In this document: positions 52,201 to 61,010 of the stretch, piece by piece
Layout of the letters: every line of letters begins with the position of its first letter
Numbering within the stretch: the first letter of the stretch is position 1
NCBI GenBank assembly: GCA_008360955.1
Contig: LUCM01005137.1
Location: forward strand, 318,340-382,339
Reading direction: 5' to 3'
From: Fasciolopsis buskii
Lineage: Eukaryota; Platyhelminthes; Trematoda; Plagiorchiida; Fasciolidae
Length of the DNA: 64,000 nucleotides
Translations under genes and position numbers: made by a program
The notes under the pieces: model-generated
The model's input: only the letters and a program-made list of their open reading frames with translations
Databases searched by the model: none
What the model was told of the DNA's origin: nothing

Positions 52201-55200
52201 TAATCCTAGCACCAACAAATTGTTACATAAACGAGGAAACGTCACTGACGAATAATTATATATATGGACAGAAGCTATACAGGAACCGGACGAAATTTGA
52301 AGGTGGATAGCGATGACCATTATGGGTTGGGAGAAATAATCGTGTTCTCGATAACCGTTAGGTGTGTGTCATACGGACACTCAGCGATACCGGCAAGCCT
52401 AAAACGGAACATTATAAATACTAGTTTATCTGCGTCATTTGGGTTTGTTACCTTGGCTGGCGGCATATGAAAAACAGTTATCAGAGTTTGAAACGAACAA
52501 AGCTAATAGCTGGGGCAGAACAACTGTTATGATGAACTTTTAAGTGTCAGATTGCAGCTTATTGACAAAGCAAACCAGTCAGGACTTCGTTGTGCTCTCA
52601 TCAAATTCTAGATTACAGTTTATCCTGCGATTCATAAATGAGATTTTTTATTACATTTAGAGGCGTATCGAACCGTAAAGGCTTCGAGTGATCATAGAAT
52701 AAGGGCAGCTTTCACTTTTCTATCCAGACCATGAACCGTATCAAGCAACCACCCATAGATTTTAAAGTTCGAAGATGCTGGGCTGGTTATATTTCATAGG
52801 GCTACGAGAACAAATCTGCTCAATCTGGAAATTTGTATTCTAGTCTTTCTGTTCGGATAATTGTGATAAAATGCACATTAAATTCGATATGGACCAGAAG
52901 AACCTGCGAACACTGTCGTTATCTCATTAGCCTTTCACGTGGTACTTGGACGTTTACCGATATGATAACTCACTTTTCGTGTTTTAAACAACTATCTTGA
53001 AGAGGGGGGGGGGCACTTGCAGTTAATCTTCGGCACTTGACATTAAAGATCTGCTTGTCGGATTTGGTTAGCTTTTTTTAAATCGTATTCATTTTCTGAC
53101 GGTTATTAGGCTTCCAGAAGACCCACTACAAATATGCACTTTTAGTCATTATATAAAACTTAGGTTTTATTTTAGCATTCTTGGTAATCAGGGCTAGATT
53201 TATTCGCTGATTTCACCATTTCAGACAAAACTTTTACTTGATAATTCCTACTTTCGTTTGCTAAATGACTTTATATTTTGTTTCCTGTAGCTTACAGCGG
53301 ACTGCCGGCATTTCTGACCAAACGCGGTGGGCTGAACTCTGGTTTCATGATGGCACACGTCACAGCAGCTGCGCTGGGTGAGAGACTACAGTTTCGGAAC
53401 CTCATATTTTACCGCATATCTGGGTAGTGGATTTTCAAAAGTACACTAGTCGCTTGCGCAACAGCTGATACGCAAAAAAATCCATATCCATAGGAAATCA
53501 CTCTTCAGTCGTGCAAAAGTTCCTGGAACCAGCGAACAAGCTACGTTGATCAGGATTATTCGCATTGGAAATTTTCTTAATGATATACCGGTTGATATTT
53601 TGTCACTAAGTTGGCTTGACTGTATCCGATTGTCGACTATTACAACGGGCATATTTTAACTTTCTCAATAAACCCACTTGAAGTGGTGACGTAGCAAATT
53701 TCATGCAATAATACGACGATCCATTTCATAATATAAAGTAATCCAGTCACGCACTTAACTTTTGCCAAGAGCATTGTCTATTAGAGGAGACAGCGATTAG
53801 CTTACAAGAGTGGTTTTCAATTAGCCGAATGCCTATGAAGAAAGGGTTTTGCTTGTTTTGGTATTGACGTCCAGAACCCATCCCGATGGCAAACAAACTG
53901 AGGTATTTTATTCAAACTCGCTTCGCCAGAGTCTGGGTCCCATTCGCGCATGGTTAATTTGTCATCCGGATGCATCCTAAAGCAAGGCTCGAAAACCTGT
54001 ACAATATTTTCGTGGTTATTCAGTGGTGAACCAGACGTTGGTACCGCATCACGAAACATTCCTACTAAGCTTTTATTGGTGCAATGGAAAGAAAAATCGG
54101 AACAAAGAGCTGCCGTCAAACACAGCTAAGGTCCTCAGTCGCTTTGAAATTTTCTGTTGATTACCATCAAGTTTTGACTGCTGAGAGTGGCATTTAAAGT
54201 GGAGGCATTTACTCACCGGTCGATGAAACTTAATGTGCTTGAGACTACTGTCAACCGCGAAAGTACTGATGATGATATTCTGACTGGTGATCATACACTT
54301 CTGATCCAAATGACAAGCTCATCAACCAGAACCTCCAGGAAATAGCTCCGGGTATGTCCTTGTGTTTTCGATGAAGTTAGCACAGAATGAATGCGACTGA
54401 GTTTGTCCATTCACACTTGGTCGTATATCTTGGTTGTGACATTATAGAACCTTAGTTACAGTCCTAGTATTATGGACTAGAAAAATCTTTCTGCATCCGA
54501 TATTATGTTTCCAGGCCCCAGATGCTCTGTCGAGCATTTTTATTCACTTTTTGCTAACCTTAGATTGGATTCACAGCACTTGTTACTTTTTCCGTGGACC
54601 TGGTGGTCAGTAGCATTCTTCCTAAGTTCCGCTACTATTAAGTCTTCCCAATTCATGCTTAATCGTTCGTAAAACCAAATTATTTCGTGTGAACTAAAAT
54701 TAGAATTCATGTCATCAAGTTTACTGTCTACGGTCACTGAGTTTCGGCAAAGTTCATTTTCTTTCGTGACTAAAGGTCTTAAGCTGGTTCGTTCGTCTTG
54801 GTATAAAAGTTTTGTGGTTATTCAGCTGTTTACAAAGTGATCTTTGGAAAATAATTCCGGAGAACGGAACTACCTCATGCGCATAGAGTCTAAGAATCAC
54901 GGATAATCTCATTAACAACGCTAGCTTTTGAATGTTTATGGCGTTGACTGTTGTTTTAAAAAGTGCAAGTTATATTCTGCGATTCACACCCTTGTGCACA
55001 GGTATATTCACACTAAAAATAGGAACCTACAGACTACTGCGTCCTATTCGGAACAGTATCACGATGTCTTGACTGTTAACCGGTCGTGATAAGGACGTGG
55101 ACAGGAACCAAATAGATCACAGGAATAATGTTCTTTGTCTCACTTTATATCGCACCTTCTGTGTGTACCGCTTGAAATAAACACTTCCTGTGTGACTTTT

Positions 55201-56773
55201 TGTTCGCTCCATGAGGCCTAATATAACTAAAGTCTGGGTCTATGTGACTCCATTCTCGCACAGTTTCCGAAAACAAAGTTCTTTGCCATCCATCAAGTGT
55301 GGATAGTTTGCCTACAAGTGCCGGACAAGAGGATCATGTGAGTATGGGCGGATTTTCGGCACGGAAATGTCTCCAAGTGGTTCGAAATATTGAACACGGT
55401 AAGTAGCACCCAACTATAAACACACGTGCGTATAACCTGGTCTTTGTTGAACTACCACCTGAGAAATGTTTGATTACTGATGTAAACAAAAATATGTAGC
55501 GAAATTCTGTGCTACCATCGCTAGTTTCTCAGGGTGTGGCTTTATGAAATGGGCACATCCGTCCTGTGATAACTATGAAGTGTTATGAATAACCCGCATA
55601 ACCACATGCTTAGATGTTGGCTAGGATGAAATACACAAACCGCTTTAAAACATGAGGACAAACTGGATTTGTCAAGGACGAGATCAACCATGACTTACAA
55701 ATCCTTGATTCCTGTACGTCATCCAACGGGAGATCTTCAGGAGCACATGACCTCGCTGTCCCTACTCCAATTGCCTGCGGTGCAACTCAGATGGGAATTT
55801 TTCTCATTGAATTGATGGATCTAGCGCTCACCAGCGGTTCCAAATACCTCCCTTGTAGCCCACTAACAGCATAAACTACGACATCATGAAGCAACATTTC
55901 TTGATTGTTAGGAAGCTATTCGCATTTGTACTTGTTAATCTTTCCTACAACAGTTTTATTCATTTCATGCCTAATAATATGTGATCTTAGCATCATCTAA
56001 TAAATGTGGAGCCAGCTGTGACGGATAGTTTCTGTCATGTTTCCTTTCCCGCAGTGCTTGCGATCGAGTTGCTTTGTGCAGCTCAAGCACTGGAATTCCT
56101 ACGACCACTCAAATCCACCCAACCGCTAGAGGCCGTTTACCGACTTGTACGGACAGTTAGCCCGTGAGTTTTTCATGTATATTCACTCGCTGGTTTTTTT
56201 ACCGTAAGCATATATGGTTTCAATCTAACAGCCAATTTTTGGGGCAGCACAGACTGGTGACCGGGGACAGACTGGTACGCCAAACAGTCTCGTTTACTCA
56301 CCGACCTCTATGAGCCAGTAATTTCACTAGTTTGATCGAATGCAATAAAAATTGTACACCTTGACACTGAGGTTACCTGAACGTAATGCCTTAGCATTCT
56401 AGATAGTAAACACCGCTTTGATGTCACTAGAGTTTATTCAAAATAACTTTTACCACTACCTAGAGCGTATAATACCCGTCGTTTATTCTGTTTTTACAGA
56501 GCATGGGAGGATGACCGGTTCATGTCACCTGAGATTGAAGCAGTTACTTGTTTGATAAGAGAAAATAAAGTATGGGAAGCCGTCAGACCGTATCTCCTGC
56601 AGTATGATAATGAGTTCCCCGTGGACTGGAGCCCGGAACGAGAATCGAAATTGCCTACTGATTTGTCGGTTTCACCAAGCCAGAATTCATCATCTACTGT
56701 GACAAGAAGACGGGCTCAGAGCAATTCACAACACCCATTCAAAAAAAGACCTTGCATTGAAAAGGCACAATGA
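33543..56773 (+). CDS. HAL: histidine ammonia-lyase (histidase), 17 coding exons
   Basis: The enzyme removes ammonia from L-histidine to give trans-urocanate, the first step of histidine catabolism, and in animals it is cytosolic. Exons joined here: 33543-33885, 34397-34527, 36558-36632, 38291-38363, 38410-38476, 39509-39672, 41984-42123, 44552-44599, 44864-44915, 45526-45621, 46013-46108, 47376-47515, 47610-47754, 53291-53377, 55264-55398, 56055-56163, 56500-56773. They total 2175 bases (724 residues plus TGA), every intron is GT-AG, and all phases fit. Residues 1-115 resemble the ubiquitin-like N-terminus of animal HAL; the lyase fold runs from about 160 to 680. The MIO triad is A299-S300-G301 within [11 protein letters not shown]. 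Other active-site residues, numbered against Pseudomonas HutH, are Y210 (Tyr53), H240 (His83), N353 (Asn195), Q438/Y441/R444 (Gln277/Tyr280/Arg283) and F490 (Phe329). Human HAL is 657 residues; the extra length is in the N-terminal linkers and a Ser-rich basic tail (about 680-724). Exon boundaries are inferred by alignment from memory. Introns 2, 3, 6 and 7 hold nothing else I recognise. Confidence 0.96.
34068..34275. repeat. (GATA)n / (GACA)n tetranucleotide repeat in HAL intron 1
   Basis: A pure GATA core of about 17 units at 34159-34229 is flanked by imperfect GACA/GATG units. It fills roughly 40% of the 511-base intron and causes the spurious minus-strand frames rich in Leu-Ser-Ile-Tyr. 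Confidence 0.95.
34397..34527 (+). CDS. HAL: HAL exon 2: linker before the lyase domain
   Basis: Residues 115-158. QAEGPY aligns with the human QPEGVY motif, and the basic KKRDPRR segment with the human linker before the IELDG motif. This sets the acceptor at AG 34395-34396. An AG five bases earlier (34390-34391) would shift the frame to a stop soon after the exon. The donor TCG|GTGAGG (phase 0) is strong and is the only one found that joins exon 3 in frame. Confidence 0.75.
36558..36632 (+). CDS. HAL: HAL exon 3: start of the lyase domain
   Basis: Twenty-five codons carrying [19 protein letters not shown], equivalent to the human LDGDRLTTEDLVNLGKGRY. An in-frame TAG sits directly at the acceptor (TTTTAG|TAT), so the exon cannot extend further upstream. 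The donor is GTAAGT. Confidence 0.93.
38291..38363 (+). CDS. HAL: HAL exon 4
   Basis: Codes for [20 protein letters not shown] and four more codons, matching the helix in human HAL that precedes the [11 protein letters not shown] loop. Acceptor TTTTTCAG, donor A|GTAAGT, phase 1. Confidence 0.93.
38410..38476 (+). CDS. HAL: HAL exon 5: catalytic Tyr loop
   Basis: Carries AYGITTGFG with Y210, the residue equivalent to the catalytic Tyr53 of bacterial HutH, in the loop that closes over the active site. The intron before it is only 46 bases (38364-38409), with a branch-like CTAAT and a TTCGCAG acceptor. The donor is GTAAGT in phase 2. Confidence 0.95.
39509..39672 (+). CDS. HAL: HAL exon 6: substrate-pocket Ser-His motif
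   Basis: Contains [12 protein letters not shown], with H240 at the position that favours histidine in HALs, followed by [20 protein letters not shown], which matches the human LALRINVLAKGYSGIS. The acceptor is TTCGTCAG (K230 spans the junction); the donor is AACG|GTAATT in phase 1. Confidence 0.96.
41984..42123 (+). CDS. HAL: HAL exon 7: MIO prosthetic group site
   Basis: Encodes [20 protein letters not shown] and on through [11 protein letters not shown]. The Ala-Ser-Gly at residues 299-301 cyclises to the methylidene-imidazolone electrophile, and the stretch fits the PAL/histidase signature. The acceptor is TCTCCCGCAG; the donor AAT|GTGAGC is in phase 0. This is the strongest single piece of evidence for the gene. 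Confidence 0.98.
44552..44599 (+). CDS. HAL: HAL exon 8
   Basis: A 48-base exon for [16 protein letters not shown], equivalent to the human segment ending in ILKPKE, just before the GLALINGTQ motif. Acceptor TTTGTTTCAG, donor GAG|GTAAGC. Confidence 0.92.
44864..44915 (+). CDS. HAL: HAL exon 9: INGTQ motif
   Basis: [17 protein letters not shown], with N353 equivalent to Asn195 of HutH, which contacts the MIO and the substrate. Acceptor CTTTTCAG, donor G|GTAAGA in phase 1. Confidence 0.95.
45526..45621 (+). CDS. HAL: HAL exon 10
   Basis: [20 protein letters not shown] and then [12 protein letters not shown], aligning with the human AVERASAIARQADIVAALTL region. Acceptor TCATTTTAG, donor G|GTAGGT in phase 1. 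A minus-strand open frame here is only a shadow. Confidence 0.95.
46013..46108 (+). CDS. HAL: HAL exon 11: RPHKGQ motif
   Basis: Contains RVRPHKGQ (human ALRPHRGQ) and a helix ending in HSELA, matching the human HPSEIA. Acceptor CATTTACAG, donor G|GTAAGC in phase 1. Confidence 0.95.
47376..47515 (+). CDS. HAL: HAL exon 12: [14 protein letters not shown] and TDNP motifs
   Basis: Begins [20 protein letters not shown], then [20 protein letters not shown] and NSSTDNP. Q438, Y441 and R444 correspond to Gln277, Tyr280 and Arg283 of HutH. The acceptor is TTTTTGAACAG; the donor is CCA|GTAAGT. The human Asn in VVNDT is Trp here (IVWDT), which is unusual. Confidence 0.95.
47610..47754 (+). CDS. HAL: HAL exon 13: [15 protein letters not shown] motif
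   Basis: [20 protein letters not shown] followed by [20 protein letters not shown], nearly identical to animal HAL. F490 equals Phe329 of HutH. It follows a 94-base intron; the donor is CCAG|GTGAGG in phase 1. The next intron is the longest in the gene, at 5536 bases. Confidence 0.96.
50978..52159. mobile_element. foldback element with ~300-base inverted arms, in HAL intron 13
   Basis: The left arm (about 51008-51310) and right arm (about 51856-52158) are near-identical reverse complements. For instance GACGGAGGGTGGGCCAAGGG on the left is matched by its complement on the right. Identity is highest next to the gap and falls towards the outer ends, where short indels appear. The left side extends to about 50978 by similarity with the copy at 24.2 kb. 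No transposase, clear target duplication or terminal motif is visible. It may be a non-autonomous DNA transposon or two copies inserted head to head. Confidence 0.8.
51311..51855. other. assembly gap (545 N)
   Basis: The unresolved run lies exactly at the centre of the inverted repeat, as expected if the palindrome stopped assembly. Its true length may differ from 545. Confidence 0.98.
53004..53013. repeat. G homopolymer (10)
   Basis: Ten consecutive G in intron 13, about 280 bases before exon 14. It could be a slippage-prone or miscounted site. Confidence 0.9.
53291..53377 (+). CDS. HAL: HAL exon 14: GGLNSGFM motif
   Basis: [20 protein letters not shown] followed by MAHVTAAAL, matching the human [20 protein letters not shown]. 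Acceptor TTTCCTGTAG, donor G|GTGAGA in phase 1. Confidence 0.95.
55264..55398 (+). CDS. HAL: HAL exon 15: [13 protein letters not shown] and EDHVSMGG motifs
   Basis: [20 protein letters not shown] then [20 protein letters not shown], a highly conserved block. The acceptor is TTCTCGCACAG; the donor is CACG|GTAAGT in phase 1. Confidence 0.96.
56055..56163 (+). CDS. HAL: HAL exon 16
   Basis: [20 protein letters not shown] then [17 protein letters not shown], matching the human IELLAACQGIEFLRPLKTTT. Acceptor TTTCCCGCAG, donor CC|GTGAGT in phase 2. Confidence 0.95.
56500..56773 (+). CDS. HAL: HAL exon 17: C-terminus and stop
   Basis: [20 protein letters not shown] matches the human KDRFMAPDIEAAHRLL block and leads to [12 protein letters not shown]. 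The final 45 or so residues are a Ser-rich, basic tail ending in [12 protein letters not shown] and TGA, with no clear counterpart in human HAL. I see no canonical AATAAA close to the stop. Confidence 0.94.
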
Positions 56774-59700
56774 ATCTTAATTTTTAATGTCAAATTATTT
56801 TGCCTCATGATCCGTGTAAAACTCGTACTCATAAGAATCCCCCTGATTCTGTATATAGCATAAACCATTCCGTTTGGTATTTCTATTTGGGAATGGCTAT
56901 AAATCTAAACAGCATAATGGTACTCTTTCAATGTCCACAAAAAGCTTAAAATTTACAGTTATCTGATAGAATTTAGTGATTATAAAAAGCGGTTTTATGC
57001 GAAGCACCCATGGGTGAAATTCACAGAAAGTCTCACCGGCCAGATCATAAAAAGCAAAGAAGCACGGTAAATTTCATGGTACAGCCGAATTAAATGATTC
57101 CTAATATGATGAATTCATTTTCATTACCTTTATACGACTAAGGGATGAAGCGCAATACTTATTTTATTCAGTACTATCTCTCTCCCACCGTCGTGAGTGT
57201 CAATTTCTGTCGCAAATTAGCTAGAAGCTGGTCAGTATGTTGAACGATTATGCAAAAACTTGTCAATGGCAGCAGTGGATTTTTTCTTTATTTATTATAA
57301 AACAATTGCACGATATATCCGGAGGGTAGCCTCAACCAATTAGTAAATATGGACCAGAGAAGTGAGTGGCTATGGAATGATTCGAATCTGCGCTTCTAAT
57401 GTTCAGGCATCTTGGTTCTACTTGCTAGAATACCATAAGACTAATGCTCGCCTCGCCAATCACCTCAATCCTACTTGCCTCCGTGGCGAGCAAAAATACA
57501 ATGATCGATTAGTGATTTCAGAATATTAGTAGCAACCGTAAGGACAGATTATTTGTGCTACACAAACATTAGGGTTCATGAAGGAAATGTATCTTGTAAA
57601 TCATATCAACACCGGTACCACAACGTCCGGTGGTTTTCCGACGATCACATAATTACATAATAGCTATCGGGTACACATATGTAGCACGTCGACTGTAGGC
57701 CTCAGTTAATTTGATATGATTAATCTCAGATTAAAGAGATTTGTTCTAGAATGGCTTTGTGATTGACAAAATACTCATCTGTTTATTCAGGCGAACTGAA
57801 TAAAAATCATGAAATTTACCAACTACTATTAATTTGATTTCCGTAGTTCGTTCTCACGTGAGCCACAGCTTTGGATTTGGGATTTGTTTATTGGAACCGG
57901 AGAGGATGACATTAAAAGCTTACTGTCAAAACACAAACTCTGCATGGCGGTATTATTTTCGAAATATCTGACCTTTGAAACTCAGTTTCTGATCACAATA
58001 AACGTGAGCATAGAGAAATTTCAAATTCCCGTCACGCTTTCTCATTATGATAATGTGATACACAACACAAAGGGTCACGAGTCTATTTCTAACACAGACA
58101 CGTGTGGCTAAGCTAGATAGGATTGACCTAACATGCGTTACGCGTGCGTGACTTTACGAAAATCAAGGCTTTGCAAGTCACATGATCAAATTCCGAGTGA
58201 AGTTTGACCCGAAAATAACCCAGACGGTTATAGAGACAGTGGAAAAAACGTGGAATTAATATTAAAACAAACATTTAGCACTTTTAGGATTATCTAAGCT
58301 CAAGGAGATTATCATTTCATGGAACAAAACGCGCTCAGTGACGTGCATTAACACCACGTGAGTGAACTTGGTATGGGCGGGGCATATTCAGAACATACAA
58401 AATGAAGCTTCTCGAACGCGACTGTGTAAGGCCAAACCACGAGCAAACATCCTCGACGGAAATAAGCAACAAAGCAAACAGCGGAACAAGTAAACACTTG
58501 AAATTTCATGTTGTGAAAAGCCTTTTAAAATGAAAATGGGTTCACTACGTTTTGCGCTTTAACGTCAGTGGTTGATTAGATGGCAGCGAAATCTGAATAG
58601 TTTGGTTTTTCTACTGATTAGTCCAATCACGTTAGATGGGATTTAGCAGTGCTCCAGCGATACTTTTTTGACACTTATTTGTTTTCCGTGTACATAGCAA
58701 GATATGAGCTAGTTCCCTAGCCCTTATCCACACATGAAGGGAATACTACAGACTATCGATCCATATGGGCTAATAAACATTCTCACAGCTTTTCAGCGAG
58801 CGGTCCTCTATTTGCGATTTTGGCAAACCGGCTAGTTCGCATCTCAGCTTATCAATATCTCAGGAATTCTGTTTATCTTTTTTAACTGTTTGCCTAACTC
58901 CTTTGGCCCTTCTTTCATTGGCGCAAGGGTAAATTCGGCCAAACATTTGGAAATTCTTGTTGACAAAACCGAGATGTCTACCTCAAAATTCTGGCTGAAC
59001 TTTAATAATGCAAACACAAATGACAAAGAAATACTGTCGAATAAAGGATTCGTTTGAAATCAAATGATGGTCAACGATTTGTAAGTTCAAGTGATTGAAT
59101 TCACACCATGGTATACATGAGGCACACTGGCACATTGCTCACCGACTTCAAAAACGACTGGGCTTCAGAAAACCTAACGTGTCCGTTCATAGTAAGATCT
59201 AAGTTCAGGCATGAAATGCTGGTTTGGATCATCTCATTCGGTTGCGATATCCAAGACATTCCACAAAAGAAATAAACTCGTTCCAACTGACATTTATGCA
59301 AGTACTGCTAGAGAAATAAATGGTTCTAGAAGAAATTCACCTATTTCAGGTTATTTGATAGGTTTATCTGTAGCATCGTAGGAAAGTAAATCTAATCTGC
59401 CAACCGCACGGTCAAAGACATGGAACGCAACACTTTACGTACGATTCTCAGTTTCGTGTCTACCGTTATTTATCGATCACCAAAATAACTGACTCTGCCG
59501 AGTTAAATATAGAGTTCATTGGGGTTAGAAATATGTGAACCTAGCAAGTGTGCAAACAGAAAAATGCTTGCAGTACAATATTTGCACCCAAATGCAGAGT
59601 GTTGATCAGGTGCCGCTGGTTAACGCACACACTAATAGGCTATGCTTTGCATCACATGATTTGGTGACATTGCTCGAGAGTATGAAATTTCCGAAGGGCC

Positions 59701-60651
59701 CCCAAGTTAATCAACTGAAGAAGAATCACCTTGGGAAAGCTGAACGACGGCAACCAGAACTTCTGTTTATTATCATCTTTGCTAACAACATTATATTACT
59801 CATGATATGGTTCTCCAAGAAGATACCTTCTGCAAATGGGGATAAACAGATCATCACATGCGTGGAACTAAACCAACTGAGGCTGATCTGGACACGTACC
59901 AAACGTGATGTGGATGACTAGGAAACAAATTTCAGATGTTGAGGGTTTTGCAGTGTGAGTTTTCTTGCAATTCAAAGATAGCATTGTTGTGGAAGAATTC
60001 GCTAGCTGGATGTTACTGAAGTGCTATAGGTGAGTCTTGTTTCTGTGAGGCTGATGCGACAGACTGCAATAAGTGGTCGTAAAGTGGAAAAAACAGGAAA
60101 ATAAACGACCTGGAAAGCATTGTAATTCGAAGTTCAATGTGTCCGTCAAACCGAGCTTCGTAACAAAGATACTGGATTGGCTTCCGTAGTCAATTTCGGT
60201 GTAAATAGTGACAGGTTAGCAGAGCATACCGTTGTTACTACTATAAAATAGCTTGGACAGGCCAAGGGTTCTTAATCATTTTTGCATGGCTACCTGCGCT
60301 TGATTAAAGGACATTCTCTCTGACAAAACCATACATTTACACTTTTAATAGACCATGACTCGCATTTAATCGATGCTGTCGGCACCTGTCAGTTTAAATG
60401 AATCCTCACAAAAGGAAAGTCTTCCAATAATTCCTCAGCTGTTTTTGTTCTTTTTTGTTTTATTAGGAGGATATTTGTTTGATTCTTTTTTGGGCCGAAG
60501 CTGAAAATAAACGAGGTTCTAAGTATCCCAGTCAGTTATTAAATTCTATCTCTGACAAACTTCGTGAAGTGTCAACGTCTTACTGAAAAAGAGAATGAAG
60601 ATAAAAGTATCATGACCAAATGATGTAAGGAGTGTATTGGTTTTTAATTGT
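56774..60651. other. HAL 3' flank; no recognisable gene
   Basis: No canonical polyadenylation signal is seen in the first few hundred bases after the stop. A 128-codon plus-strand frame at 59535-59921 has a non-ATG start and no recognisable motif. B-box-like ATTCGAAT (minus strand) near 57.38 kb hints at a degraded SINE. Confidence 0.45.
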
Positions 60652-60784
60652 GAATGATATAATGTTAATAACACAGCGTTGTTGGTAGATGTAATGCCCC
60701 ACCGTTTCGACTACCGTGGGTAGTCTTTCTCAAGGCAATTTTTACATCTACCAACAATGCTGTATTATTAAAATCATATCATTC
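60652..60784. mobile_element. MITE-like inverted-repeat element
   Basis: Arms of 44 bases (60652-60695 and 60741-60784) are reverse complements with only a few mismatches, sharing TTGTTGGTAGATGTAA. The 45-base centre holds a perfect hairpin, GACTACC-GTG-GGTAGTC (60709-60725). It is too short to encode a protein. It could be a miniature inverted-repeat transposon or a piece of a Penelope-type terminal repeat; no target duplication was established. Confidence 0.7.
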
Positions 60785-60788
60785 CCAT

Positions 60789-60815
60789 TTTAGAAGATAA
60801 AAGTACTTCTAAAAT
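60789..60815. repeat. short perfect hairpin
   Basis: TTTTAGAAG and CTTCTAAAA are perfect complements around a nine-base loop, five bases after the MITE-like element. Confidence 0.8.
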
Positions 60816-60950
60816 ATTATGCTCCAGTTTTCCAGTTTATCATTGATTTTTTACTTCTTTTTGCCAATGAGATGATAGTGCACAATAATTTCAGGAGGAG
60901 AGCCGCGACCATCAAAGGGCTCCCGAAAGAGGAAGCTGATCGGCGGGAGG

Positions 60951-61007
60951 GGTCCGAACTTACGATCTCTACACCCAGACGCCACGACCTTACTCGTCCG
61001 ACCACTA
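60951..61007 (-). repeat. tRNA-like promoter boxes, possible SINE head
   Basis: On the minus strand TAGTGGTCGGACGAGTAAGG resembles an A box and AGTTCGGACC a B box, with tRNA-like spacing. The sequence after the B box continues GC-rich (CCCTCCCGCC) and then into AT-rich DNA. The cloverleaf is incomplete, so a tRNA-derived SINE is favoured over a tRNA gene. Confidence 0.4.
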
Positions 61008-61010
61008 CCG

